Of a DNA stretch of 64,000 nt, positions 36,300 through 48,499 are shown one piece after another. Location: NCBI GenBank assembly GCA_950295325.1, contig OX485804.1, positions 9,982,001-10,046,000 on the forward strand. The letters run 5' to 3'. The translations under genes and the position numbers were made by a program. Source of the stretch: Polytrichum commune. Its lineage: Eukaryota; Streptophyta; Polytrichopsida; Polytrichales; Polytrichaceae. The notes under the pieces were generated by a model, which ran no database searches, was not told the origin of the DNA, and saw nothing but the letters and a program-made list of their open reading frames with translations. Numbering within the stretch: position 1 is the first letter of the stretch; every line of letters starts with the position of its first letter.

Positions 36300-36997
36300 G
36301 GGCCGCTTCACACTATAGCCGAATGTTGAAAGGCTGTTGATTTCCATCAATCATATTGCAAGAAACCAAGAATTCGGCCTCTCGACCCTTCACACTATAG
36401 TCAAAGTCCAAAGGCTGTAGTTTTTCAAAATGCCTACATGACAATATTTTTTTATGAAGGCGGCGGACTCTCAAAGGAAGTTTGGGTCGGACAGGAATGG
36501 AAACCCAAACTATGGTGGCGAGGCCATCGATTTTTACTTTCATAAAAAAAAAAAAAAATCAAAAACTGACAAGATCTTGGATAGAAGCCAAACAAATGGT
36601 ATGGGTTTGGATTTTGGGCTTGGCCTATGTCCAGAGTCTAAAGGCCGTCATTTTCCAAAACGCCTACATGACAATATTTTTCGATCAAGGTGACTGACTC
36701 TCAAAGGAAGTTGGGGTTGGACATGAATGGAAATCCAAACTATGGTCGAGAGATTGTCGATTTTCATTTCATTAAAAAAAAAAAACTGACCATATCTTGG
36801 ATAGAAGCCGGACAAATGGTATGAGTTTGGATTTTGGGCTTGGCATTTGGAAGCTTCACACTATGCCCAGCTAAAGGCTCCAAATCTTGTATTTTATTGG
36901 CTATGTATTTTCAGCTCATGTCTTTGGACTCTCAACAAAGTTTGGCCACTCAATCCCACGGCCTCTCGACTTAAACGGTCATAGTGTGAAACGGCCT
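36300..36997. mobile_element. TTA-flanked inverted-repeat element (PIF/Harbinger-like), 698 bp
   Basis: Flanked by TTA at 36297-36299 and 36998-37000. The left end GGGCCGCTTCACACTATAGC faces the right end CATAGTGTGAAACGGCC. Subterminal blocks (GAAGTTTGGGTCGGACA, AATGGAAACCCAAACTATGG) recur in the interior and in the elements at 38552-39254 and 41529-42025. A ~35-bp flank (GCTTAGGGGCTACTAAAAGA and onward) occurs on both sides. Confidence 0.8.
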
Positions 36998-37000
36998 TTA

Positions 37001-37328
37001 GCTTAGGGGGCTAGTAAAAGAGTATCGGAGCATAGAATGCATGTTGCATTGTCGGGATACATCATACAATCATCCTCCAACTTCCATTCTTAGAATATGC
37101 CTGCCAGTAAGGAGTTCAAGCTACATATTAAATTACTTGAAATGGGTTGTTTAACACGAAGTTGGGAGGGGAGTCGGCCTGAATCTTTCAAATTAGTTTT
37201 TGTATGTATATTAATCAGGAGGGCAGTATGTATACTGTATATAGAGCGAAATCTCAGTTCTAATATTATAAGTTTGGGGTATTGTGACGTCCTCATGTAT
37301 GAATAATTTGAATGTAAGTAAGCGGTAA
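37001..37328. other. Spacer between two inverted-repeat elements
   Basis: It starts with the second copy of the GCTTAGGGGGCTAGTAAAAG flank. No gene recognised. Confidence 0.45.
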
Positions 37329-37667
37329 GGGCCGGTTTACACTACGGTGGAGAAGTCCACCGGTCATGAAAAAAAGGGCGTTTCTCAATTGTGATTGGTC
37401 GAAAATGCAACTCTTGACTGGTGGGTGTTTACACTAGGTGAACAAAACAATGGTGGTGAACTTTTCTCATGGATGATAAAATGACATGGCCGCCTACATG
37501 GCCGCACTTTTTGGAGTTGGGCTTCTCCGGAGGAGCCGGAGGAGGAGTTTCTTGTCCGGCCTCAAGAGGCCGGAGAAGCCCAACTCAATAAAAATTTAAT
37601 TTTCAAAACCAGATATGGACCGTAGATTTCAGATCTAGTTTTTTTCAAAACCTAAGGTGTTGGCAAG

Positions 37668-37708
<41 letters not shown>

Positions 37709-38478
37709 TGTAGTAGCTCCTTAGCGATTTTTTTTTATGCAATTTTTTTTCGCAATGACTGGTTACTCACAATTTCGGTTTGGTAGTAGCCAAGATGAGG
37801 ATGACCTCATTGGTAGTGAGAATTATGCCATCATCATAATTGAAGCATTATGGTGATACATGATGGTTTTTTGTATCGCCATAGTTGAAACGATAAAATA
37901 CTTCAAAACCATAAAGATCATAAGAGAGCACAAAATCTCTCTTCTTCGATTATCCATGATTGAAGATCAAAGATAAGAAGAGAGAAATCGATGAGGATGA
38001 TTAAGAGGAGAGCATGTCTTAAATAATACCAAAGAGTAGTGCTTTGTCCAATGTGTATGGGTTTTCCCCTCTTCATTCTTAAACACCCAAGGAGACATTT
38101 ATTTCCTACATGGGCCAAACTTGACAATTGGCAATTTGGCAATTTTCATTATCTTTTGAATAAAATTGAACATTATATTACACAATTCTTATGAACACAA
38201 TTCTTGTTGAAATCTTTTGATACAATGTGAATGTAGAGAATTATGGTTTTTTATCACAAAAAATCTTCACCATTAGGTGAACTTCTCTTCACCGGTGGAC
38301 TTCTCCGCTAAACTTCTCCTCTAGGTGTTTAGACTTCAACCGGTCAAGACTCCTTAAGAAATATTTTATTGCCTTTAATTCTTCTCCGGCACATCCACCA
38401 TTTGCCTCATATAACCATGTCTTGGCCAAGCATTCTTGACCGACCGGAGGCCTTCTCCACCGTAGTGTAAACCGGCCC
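37329..38478. mobile_element. TAA-flanked inverted-repeat element, 1150 bp
   Basis: TAA lies on both sides (37326-37328, 38479-38481). The terminal repeat is at least 27 bp and perfect, beginning GGGCCGGTTTACACTACGG at the left with its inverse at the right. Decayed repeats continue inward (CCACCGGTC / GACCGGAGG). It contains a CT microsatellite at about 37671-37704 and inner inverted blocks near 37500-37590 (CTTCTCCGGAGGAGCC). No transposase domain. Same TWA class as its neighbours but a different end sequence. Confidence 0.85.
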
Positions 38479-38551
38479 TAACTTAACTTTTCAAGTTGTA
38501 CATAGGATTTCACGACCAAGGGTGCATAGTTGACACCATGTTTCCAAGTTT

Positions 38552-39090
38552 GGGCCGCTTCACACTATGACCGTCCAAGTCAAAAGGCCGTGGGATTGAA
38601 TGGCCAAACTTTGTTGAGAGTCCAAAGACATGGGCTGAAAATACATAGCCAATACAATATAGGAATTGGAGCCTTGGGCCAGGCATAGTATGAAGTTTCC
38701 AAAGGCCAAGCCCAAAGTCCATACCTTTGGCCATGAACTCCCCTGGCCTCTTGACCTGGACAACCATACTATGAAGCTTCCAAAGGCCAAGCCCAAAGTC
38801 CATACCTTTGGCCATGAACTCCCCTGGCCTCTTGACTTGGACAACCATACTATGAAGCTTCCAAAGGCCAAGGCCAAAGTCCAAACCCACGGAGTAGCAT
38901 CCCATTTTATTCCCTGCCCAAAACAACCCCTCCAATCTAACAACAAATATATTGTCAAATATATTTATTTATTTAATGAAAAACAAATCGATGTCCTCTC
39001 GACCATAGTTTGGGTTTCCATTCTTGTCTGACCCAAACTTCCTTCAAGAGTTCGTTGCCTTAGTCAAAAAATACTTCCATGTAGGCATTT

Positions 39091-39140
<50 letters not shown>

Positions 39141-39254
39141 CTTTGGATCGTGGCCTCTAGTGCGAAGGGTTGAGAGGCTGAGTTTTTGGTTTCTTGCAAT
39201 CTAATTGGTGGAAATCGACGGCCTCCTGACCTTCAGCCATAGCCTGAAGTGGCC
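38552..39254. mobile_element. Inverted-repeat element with internal 81-bp triplication
   Basis: Left end GGGCCGCTTCACACTATGAC, right end CATAGCCTGAAGTGGCC. The flanks are TTT and TTA, so the duplication is not intact. Three 81-bp units (TGAAG anchors at 38691, 38772, 38853) contain CCAAAGGCCAAGCCCAAAGT and CCTTTGGCCATGAACTCCCC. Because 81 is a multiple of three, long spurious ORFs run through on both strands. A GA tract lies at about 39093-39138. Confidence 0.75.
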
Positions 39255-41528
39255 TTAGTTAAGAGAAATCCACTCGAGATGAATTAACTACAAACATGTG
39301 GGGGTGAAGTTTTATGAGATCCCCTTTACTTTGGTAATAGTGGTGGTGATAGTGGGAGGGGAAACTCAAAAAAGGAGGCCATCTAGCTATGGCCGAATTT
39401 CATAGGCCACGAAACCATGAACATGTATCATAAATTTAAAATGATGTATATTGGATTTGTTTACCAATGTGAATGGGTGTCCATTCCCCCTATTGTTTTG
39501 GGGGGGGGGGGGGAGCGCTCTACATGGTCTAATCTAATTCAGGTAAACATTGTGGGCTACACTAATAAAGATTAATCAATACGAAAACATTGGGGATAAT
39601 ATGATGAGGATAAATCCTTGCGTACAAATTTGGGCATGTGGGCCTTATGTGATCGTTTTTTTAATCTTGAATTGTCCAAGGTGGGTAAGCCTCCACAACA
39701 ACACAATTCATAGCACCTTGTGTCTCAACATTTTCAATCGCTTCCTCTCCATTTATTATTTCATGAAACCACTTGGACCACATAGCCGGTTCCGTAATGT
39801 GTCCACTTGACCAAATTTCAAGGCATTTGAAGTAGACATGAGAGTGGGAGAGCCCCTTTGTTAACATGTTGGTAAACTTGGAAGGTTGTATGAGAGCTTT
39901 AGTAGGCAACTATAGCAAAAGGCTCTCATTGCACGTTGGATCATTAAATAAGGTTTAGGCTTAGGTACTTGCGGGAGGTTTAGGATGAGTGAGCATCACT
40001 TCCAATGGCACAACTCCTCTAAACATTAAGTTTCATGTTTGGAGTAAAGAGTAGCGGCGATAGACTTGTTTGCTAAGTAGTCCACAATGCATGCAATCAC
40101 AATGTGTGTGTGTGTGGGGTCCCACCAAATATTGTTTTGTGCAAGTGTATATTCCACTAACATTATTTCGGAGACGTCAGTACTCTATCAACGTAGCAAC
40201 CTTTAACCCCAAGATTAGTTAACACCCTCAAAGTCAAAGTTTTCAAGTCATGGCAACATTAAAAAAACACATATCCATTATTGTTGGATGCTGGGATGAA
40301 TCAACAATTGTTCCTTCACTCATCATTCATGATAATATGTCTTAAAAATCTTAAGTTTGGACTTTGTAGTGTGTTTCTACAAGTGCTCAAAAGACCATTC
40401 ACTTAAGAGAGCGGGGCTTAATGTAAACAAACAACTACCTAATTGTTCACCCCAATTTTGCATGCATTGCACGGTCCTTTGGGCAAGTGCAAATAACATG
40501 TTGCATGGATGATTTGAAGGTGATGTTGGCAAGCAAATGCAATTCCATTGCAAACTGTAGACAATGATATGAGAACCTTGAAGCGAGACTTTACTTTTCT
40601 CTTCTTGAAGTCACAACCTCGAGTGCTTTCAACATAGCATTTTTATTCAAGTCGTGAAGTGGTCCCACCTGTGTTCAACAGGAGGAGTTGTTTACAAAAG
40701 GTGACTGCTTGGGCCACCTTGGAAATCAAGGCCAATCATACTCATGTATTTGAGTGATATATGGCACAACTTATAACTACAATGGGATGTCAAAAAGACG
40801 TGTATCATGATGAGATTGGATTGAGTGCTCAAAACATACCATAGAAATCATCATTGTGTTTTCACCTTCTCGATCAATGAGTTCATGAAGACATCACAAA
40901 GCTCTACCGTTTGTTTTAACCTTATTTTTTAGTCATAACTTTGAATAATTGTTGAAGGGGGGAACACATATTACTCCAAGACGGGATATGAGTTGAATAA
41001 AAGCAGCCTTCACAGTTGAATCTAATCTATTCAAGTGGTATAAGATTGAAGGCTAAACAAATGCTTGGAAATATAATAAAATGGGGACACATAATTTGGA
41101 CAATATGAGTGCCTTGAGAGGCCATCTTCAACCAATTCTTGACTTTGAAGTCGATTCAAACAATATTTAGACCGTCTTTGGAGAAGGACTTGTCTAATCA
41201 ACCACAGTATTTATCTTTAAGAAATGTAATGCTTGCTATGTATGCTTATTTTGAGTTAGTTGGGTATGTATCTTTGCTAAATTTCTCATCAAAAGTGACC
41301 ATTTTTTGGTGATAAGTTGTTCTTGTGATTAGTTTTGTTTGAAGATCCTCCATTGCTTTGACAAAATGTGGACCCTCAGTTACATTAAATCGTTACATTA
41401 CAAAATCTCAAGATCAATTTCTTATAAACTATGTTTATGACGCTCAAGAAGATATTTGAACATTACAACCATATGTAAGCGTGATTTAATTATAACTTTG
41501 AGGAAAGATATAAACATCTGTAACATTA
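39255..41528. other. Gene-free stretch
   Basis: No coding region is supported. A run of about 15 G lies near 39499-39514. No paired inverted repeats were recognised. Confidence 0.45.
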
Positions 41529-42025
41529 GGGTTGTTTCGCACTATGGCTGAAGGTCGAGAGACCATTGATTTTCACCAATCAGATTGCAAGAAACCAAAA
41601 ATTTAGCCTCTTGGTCCTTCACACTAGAGGCTAAAGTGCAAAGGCCGCCGCTCTCCAAAGTGCCTACATGGCAATATATTTCTATCAAGGCGACAAACTC
41701 TCGAAGGAAGTTTGGGTTGGACATGAATGGAAACCCAACTATGGTTGAGAGGCCGTCGTTTCTTTGTCATAAAAAGAACAAAAATTAACAAGATCTTGGC
41801 TGTTAGATTGAAGGGGTTGTTTTGGACAAGGAATAAAGTGGGATGCTCACTCTTCCTATGAACTTTGGACTTGGCCTTTGGAGGCTTCACACTCTGCCTG
41901 GCTTAAAGGCTCCACTTCCTATATGTTATTGACTATTTTCAGCCCCTTTCTTTGGACTCTCAACAAAGTTTGGCCATTCAATCCCACAACCTCTCGACTT
42001 GGACGGCCATAGTGTGAAGCGGCCC
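41529..42025. mobile_element. TTA-flanked inverted-repeat element (PIF/Harbinger-like), 497 bp
   Basis: TTA at 41526-41528 and 42026-42028. Left end GGGTTGTTTCGCACTATGGC, right end GGCCATAGTGTGAAGCGGCC. The interior shares blocks with 36300-36997, such as TTTGGGTTGGACATGAATGG, and with 38552-39254. No coding sequence. Confidence 0.82.
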
Positions 42026-43476
42026 TTACTAAGCATGGCTAGGGCTTTCCATTTCTCTTTAGGCCGACACTATAGCAATGACTTCAAAAACCGGAAGATG
42101 CTTTGACTATCCACTTCCGATTCTATGACCCACCGAACTACATGTACCTGATGACTAATGTTATGCTTTTGAAAGAAAGAAAATTTTCAAACTTTTCAGT
42201 CCATCTAATTTTTGTTTCTTTAAATAAATAAAAAAGTGGTTTGGAGGGGTCAAATTAGTGTGATGAGACTGAAGGCTAGACATAGGCTTTGAAATATGAG
42301 AAAGAGGGAGCACAAAATTAGGACAAATGTAACTCGAACAATCCTTTCTTGGGTCACCTCGTTAATTGTGCATAGAAAGCTGTCGTGGGGTGCAAATGAA
42401 GAGCCTTGACTTCTCTACAACTTAAATATAGAGTTCTTACTTCCATTCTACTAAGGTACGAATACGAAAAACGGCGAGAATAATTTCCTTTGAGGAATGC
42501 AAGTAGTTTCATGATTTTTATTCTATCGTAAATACTGTAGTTCCAAAATTTCAAAAAGTCAAGTAAGTTAAACCCCCTATTCGTATAGTAGAGTTTCTCT
42601 AATCTAAGCATCAAAATATCCTACTAATGCATATGAATGCACGTAAAACGGTTAACTCAAAGGCACTCAAAAGTGATCACACGTGGTTTGAAACAATACA
42701 TTATTAACCAATCATTGCCTCCCAACTATCACTGCATCTATTTCAGGCCACCACTTTTGCAATTAGCCATTTTGGGTTCATGCAAGAATCATTCTAACCC
42801 TAGTCTAGTGCACTAGTAGCGGTTGTTCACTGTTTTCAAAATTTGTTGTCTTATTAGAAGCTCAACTTTAACTTAGTGCACCTTTTTTTATTTTGCAAGT
42901 ACATCCACTTTTGCAACTTAGGTACAATAAGATTACAATATATATTGCTACATAGTACAAATGTGTTACCAAGGAGCGTCCATCAAGAAGGCTTGAATGG
43001 AGGTTCCCTCTGGGCGAATGCCCCCGAGTTGGCATGCAGGTCCCCCTAGTCATCTCTTAGCTATTTTGTTTTACTTATCACGAGGTAAATAGAAACGAGG
43101 CGGCAAGGGGCCAAGATATGCATTTGGATGTTCTAGGCCTATATTCTAACCTTCAAGGCTATTATGTGGTCTTGGATTCCATGTAGTTAATTTGATAAAT
43201 GACCCAACTAGTCCACATGTGGCAAGTGGCAAGTGGCTATAACGTGCCATCATAGTCAATTTTGGTTTTTGTAATTTGTAATCCAATTTTGTATGGGTGG
43301 AATTCTAGCATGGTAGTTATATGCTGAATTGAAAAAGAAGAAGAAGATCGTGTTAATATAGTTAATGTCAAGTTCAAATTTATCATAGTAATATCTTAAC
43401 AACTTGAAGGAAAGAAGCAGTAGTGGAAGTCACATGTTGGGAAGATGAATTCCATCTATTTAAGGCTTTGGTGCTT
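42026..43476. other. Gene-free stretch
   Basis: No coding region or paired repeat is recognised. Confidence 0.4.
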
Positions 43477-44131
43477 CACGGGGAGGTCAATAATGAAGTT
43501 TGATTAAGCCATGTGAGAAAAAATAAGGTATTTTGATTCAAGAGAAAAAAATCATACGAATTTTGGATATATTATAGCTTGGATGAAATGACCCATACAA
43601 TATTATATCTTAAATACCGTAGTTGAAAAATTTAGGTAGGATTGATTTTTATTAATAAAGTAGGGTCTATCATATCATGTGGAGAAACAAAAAAAATTAT
43701 GTGAGGATCAAAGGATATTTTTGAATTGGATGGAGAAGTTGCCTCAATTGACTAAAAGTCATCAAATTTTGATGTGGGCAAGCTTGGGGTGGTCAGTAAG
43801 AGTTTCAAGATAGTGTTGCAACCATGTACCATTCAATTTTAGTTGCATGTACCATTAATTTATTGTTGTCATTTGGTTATGGATTAACATCAATTTAAGT
43901 CAAAATTCCAATGCTTTGATAAACGGTGCAATTTATGTAAAAAATAGAGTCTATAAAATGATTCATGGTGTGAATTATTTTTATCTATAGGGTCTTGGAA
44001 AATACCTCAAAGTACCAATTTGCTACTAATATGGTGCCAATTATTCAAGAATTTTAGATAAATATCCCATCTTTAATCAACCCCCAACCGCACATGGTTT
44101 ACCAAAGTATACAACTTGTGATCCCCCTGGG
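43477..44131. mobile_element. hAT-like non-autonomous element, copy 3, 655 bp
   Basis: A perfect 8-bp duplication TGGTGCTT lies at 43469-43476 and 44132-44139. The left end CACGGGGAGGTCAATAATGA is of the same family as 1705 and 32740. The right end is more diverged (ATCCCCCTGGG). Interior AT-rich, no ORF. Confidence 0.72.
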
Positions 44132-44787
44132 TGGTGCTTCCAACTTTCACATATAGCAATGAGGTTTTGGGAGGCAATTTGGAGAACATCATTCGAAGGT
44201 TTTTGAGAAGGGCATGAAGATGTATATGATGTCTCACATAAAAGTGTGTTCTTTGACGACCTAGCATATTATGTTGCCCGATTTGGAGAATTTCTCAAGG
44301 AATTACATCCTCTTAAGCTGAGTTTAGGTTTTCAACAATGGCTTGCCTACCTACTGTACCTTCCTCTTGCTTAGCAGTCCAACAACCTTACTTTCCCAAC
44401 ACCATCAAAAACCACATTTAATGATCTCAAGAAGGGTTTTCTTACTAAAGAGTGAAACTCTTTCCATCTCTCGGGAAGAAACTAGATTACATCCACCTCA
44501 AGGATTTTCTCAAATACGAATGTGAATTGTACTTTACATCAACCATTGACACCGCCACAAGGCAAGATCATTGTTGCTTACCGCACCTCAAATAACAACT
44601 AGACGATAGTTGACAATCCCTATCACTAGAGATAATAGTTTTTTTCACTTTTGCTATTATAATGTAGTTGAAAATGAGGCACATTTGTGTGTTGGAGTGT
44701 TCCCTGTATAATTCCATTATAGTTAAGTTCCAATCACTATTTGAGGATGTAGTTTGAGGGAGTCTCAAGTCTTTCTTTCATTCAATT

Positions 44788-45090
44788 AGACCATCATGTC
44801 CATATTAGCCTCTATCTCATGGAGACTACTGCACTTCGCCACTCTAGGGATTTAGCTGGTTTGACACCATCTTGTTTTACTTTTAGTCCCATGCGCAATT
44901 TCGCTTCATGGGCTTTCATTTCATTAGAGATAAGTGCCCTTCACTATTTTAGAATGTTGTACTTGGTAAGTCTTACGCCAATGTTGGACCATCAAGTTGA
45001 TATGTGCCTCTATCTTAGAGAGGCCACCTCACTCTACTACTCTAGGAAATCAACTTGTTTGACACCATCTTGATATACTTTTAATCCCAC
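44788..45090 (+). repeat. Diverged tandem duplication, period about 200 bp
   Basis: GACCATCATGTCCATATTAG...GTTTGACACCATCTTGTTTT (from 44788) is repeated from 44988 as GACCATCAAGTTGATATGTG...GTTTGACACCATCTTGATAT. The second copy runs to about 45090. Confidence 0.7.
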
Positions 45091-46131
45091 AAGCCTTCTG
45101 ACTTTCTGGACTATAAAATCAACTTCATTTCAATGCATTTCTTGTTTTGAGGAGGAAAATGTGACAATTTTCCTTTAAGGAAAGGCAAGCCCAGTTTTTT
45201 TGTTAGGGTGAAAGTTTGAGCAGTGAATTTATCTTCAAAGCTTGCTTACATCTGACTTGATTTGTCCTCTCTTCAAAGGCTAAAAGCTCATTGGAAAATC
45301 TGTTTTTCTCTTTCTTATTTTCATAATTGGCCTTTTCGTGGCCAACATCAGGTCGCTTCATCAACGATCTTCATTTTCCGTGTGGTGGTGAGTTATACAC
45401 TCATTCAGCTAAGTATTGTGATCTGGGTGGAACATAATTTCCTTGACTGGTGATTGAATGATGATTGGGTTGTGATTCTTCATCCGCAATTCCTGGTGCT
45501 CATTGTTGTGATCACGATCTTGCCGACAGTAATTAAACTTCACGTTGTGACAAGTTTTCAGATTCGAGTCTTACTAAACGAAATTATCTTTCACCGTGTG
45601 AGTGTTAATTGACATTGTTGATCGTTTTTAAGCGACAGTGTTTAATGTGGTTGTGATGATTTGCCTGTGATCCTTTGTTTGGAGGCTTATGTGAAATCTT
45701 GAGATGTGGAAGACTTGTAGCTTTTTCGACTATGATGCTCTCCTTTATAAATCTCAATATGAGCGTCAAAGCCTCTGATGAAAGCCTAAGTGAGTGGATA
45801 CCACCGTTTCAAGATTGATCCATCCTTCGTTGTAATAACAGTAGATTATCGTAGAGGGCTCCCTATTCCGACACAACTGAATTATTTTCCCCTCAAAATC
45901 TGCTCACATTCGCCATGAGCACTTGCATCCGACGTGGAAACTACATTCCGGCACATGTAAAGATGAAATAGGGAGCTCTCTATGGTAGCAACAAAGCTCA
46001 CAAAGCTCACAAAAACAAAAAAAAACCAACAAGGATTTCAAATCTGTTTGCACAAGCCTTCGCATTAATATTCATAGCCCAACAGGTACAAGTCGAGCAA
46101 ATCCAAGATCCCTCAACTTCAAGAGTCACCG

Positions 46132-46575
46132 AAGCTCATATCTTAACCACAACCTCCTCAGAACAAAATCAAACCATTCCGAAGGGGCTGCGAGAGAACC
46201 TGGAGGGAATCTCTACGAAGGTGACAATGTCACGAAGAACCTCGCAATGCTCGATAGATGCTCTACCTTTTGTTCATCGATCTGGACACTAAAATACCGG
46301 TTCTTGGATAACACCATTAAAACATCGTGTTGCCGATTGCGAGCCATGAATCACCAACACCAGGAACATGTGTGGGAGTCCCGAAGCCCATATTTTAACC
46401 ACAACCTCCTAAGAGCAAAATCAAACCACTCAGAAGGGGCTGCGAGAGAACCTGGATGAAATCTCTACGAAGCAAGGTAACAATGTCACGAAGAACCACG
46501 CAATGCTCGATAGGTGCTCTACCTTTTGTTCATCGATCTGGACACTGTAATACCGTTTCTTGGATAACATCACCA
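46132..46575 (+). repeat. Tandem duplication, period about 245 bp
   Basis: CTTAACCACAACCTCCTCAG (near 46142) recurs as TTTAACCACAACCTCCTAAG (near 46393). GGGGCTGCGAGAGAACCTGG and ACCTTTTGTTCATCGATCTG are also present in both. Copies are over 85% alike by eye. Confidence 0.8.
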
Positions 46576-47240
46576 ACACCAGGAACAGGTGTGGGAGTGG
46601 GTTGATCGCGAGAGCTATGGTGAAGATTTGAGGGCCAACAATAGGAGAGGCTGGCTATGGCGGGGAGGAAGTTTGTAAATGATGCAGATCAAGGCCTCTC
46701 TGAATACTACGACGTTCACGTTCACAAAAATCTCCTCACTCAGGCCCTTTTATACTTGGGGCTGGATTGAGGGCCGGCCTGAACTCTAAAAATTTGGTCC
46801 AATAGGATCGTTCAGTGTCATCAAATCTGGTCCAAGAGTTTTATATTAGGGTTGGATCTGAACACTCACTCATCCCATGTGGCGTCCTAGGTGGCACAAT
46901 TTTGGAGCCAAACCTTCGGGCCAGCTTGATGAAATCGAGACAAGTTTTTTCTTGGCCTGAGCTCTCAACATGGTTGGATTGGGCTCATTTGTTGGATAAT
47001 GAACATCTCTACTTTTGGTCCATAAAAGGTTCATTCTCTTCACTATATTCTCCCTCAAGAACATCGGGACATGAAATCAAGCCTCATCACTTTACATGTG
47101 AGAAGGTTGTGCTTGCAAAAGTTGATAAAGTTGGGCCAGATTGAGGGCACAATTGCACATGAATAGGGTTGATGCTTGGGCGGGCCCCAAGCCGTGGAAC
47201 CACTTGCCTCCCTCCGATCCTCTCGCAACACAATAATGTA

Positions 47241-48191
47241 GGGAGAGAGGGAATTATCATATGTGAGTGTACCTCTCATCCATCCACAAAAAAACTCGAC
47301 CCCCTATAAGTTTGTTGCCAGTTCATCTGAAATGATTTTGAGTCGACAAATTCGTGGTCTTTAAAGCTAGTTCTGATGTCAAATCAACTTTTAAAAAAGA
47401 CCTCCCGACTGCATACTTATTCATGGCTTCTATGTTGGATGAATGAGAGGTTGATTTTGAGTCGACGAATTCGTGGTCTTTAAAGCTAGTTCCAATGTCA
47501 AATCAACTTAAAAAAAACCTCCCGACTGCATACTTATTCATGGCTTCTATGTTGGATGAATGAGAGGTTGATTTTGAGTCGACGAATCCGTGGTCTTTAA
47601 AGCTAGTTCCGATGTCAAATCAACTTTTAAAAAAAACCTCCCGACTGCATACTTATTCATGGCTTCTATGTTGGATGAATGAGAGGTTGATTTTGAGTCG
47701 ACGAATCCGTGGTCTTTAAAGCTAGTTCCGATGTCAAATCAACTTTTAAAAAAAACCTCCCGACTGCATACTTATTCATGGCTTCTATGTTGGATGAATG
47801 AGAGGTTGATTTTGAGTCGACGAATTCGTGGTCTTTAAAGCTAGTTCCGATGTCAAATCAACTTAAAAAAAAAACCTCCCGACTGCATACTTATTCATGG
47901 CTTCTATGTTGGATGAATGAGAGGTTGATTTTGAGTCGACGAATTCGTGGTCTTTAAAGCTAGTTCCGATGTCAAATCAACTTTAAAAAAAAACCTCCCG
48001 ATTGCATACTTATTCATGGCTTCTATGTTGGATGAATGAGAGGTTGATTTTGAGTCGACAATTCGTGGTCTTTAAAGCTAGTTCCGATGTCAAATCAACT
48101 TAAAAAAAAAACCTCCCGACTGCATACTTATTCATGGCTTCTATGTTGGACGAATGAGAGGTACGCTCGTATATGATAGATCCCTCTCTCC
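47241..48191. mobile_element. Inverted-repeat element expanded by internal tandem repeats
   Basis: The left end (GGGAGAGAGGGAATTATCAT then GAGTGTACCTCTCATCCATC) mirrors the right end (GACGAATGAGAGGTACGCTC then TATGATAGATCCCTCTCTCC) over about 46 bp. This is the family clustered at 18401-19814, where copies are 220-270 bp; here the interior has grown to 950 bp. No target duplication recognised. Confidence 0.8.
47334..48165 (+). repeat. Seven tandem units of about 119 bp
   Basis: Anchors TTTTGAGTCGAC lie near 47337, 47455, 47574, 47693, 47812, 47931 and 48050. Each unit holds GTGGTCTTTAAAGCTAGTTC, an A run, CCTCCCGACTGCATACTTAT and TTCTATGTTGGATGAATGAG. Units are nearly identical, so the expansion is recent. 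The A-run length varies between units. Confidence 0.93.
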
Positions 48192-48499
48192 ACAATGAAG
48201 GCTTGAGGCTAGGAGTGGATGGGTAAATGAGACGAGCATGGTAGTGAGGTCCAATGGGCATAGTCTAATGAGCATATTCTAATCCAACCATCTCTTTGTT
48301 TCGGGATGAAACCAAATGGATGAGCTCTCACAAATGAAATGAAAGTACTTGAGTGTCACAAATCCTTGGCTGACCCCCCCCCCCTTTCCATAATATTGGG
48401 TATACCTAAGTTGGTGTCATAATTTAATAAAATTTTGTCTTGCTTCCACGTTCGGGTACCAACATCTGGATGATAATGAGCAAACTTTGAAACCAGTTA

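Larger units (their letters stand above)
44132..47240. other. Unassigned region with two internal duplications
   Basis: Less repeat-like in composition than its surroundings, but no coding frame is convincing. It contains the ~200-bp tandem duplication at about 44788-45090 and the ~245-bp duplication at about 46132-46575. It may be old retrotransposon or LTR sequence, which I cannot prove. Confidence 0.35.

Noticed and set aside
38510-39031. Overlapping ORFs of 121-141 residues on both strands
   Set aside because: They lie within an inverted-repeat element and are generated by its 81-bp triplication.
44132-47240. A complete LTR retrotransposon in this region
   Set aside because: Only tandem duplications were seen. 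No primer-binding site, polypurine tract, paired LTRs or gag-pol motifs could be recognised.
47241-48191. CRISPR-like array
   Set aside because: Units are contiguous 119-bp tandem repeats without unique spacers, and the DNA is eukaryotic with spliced genes.
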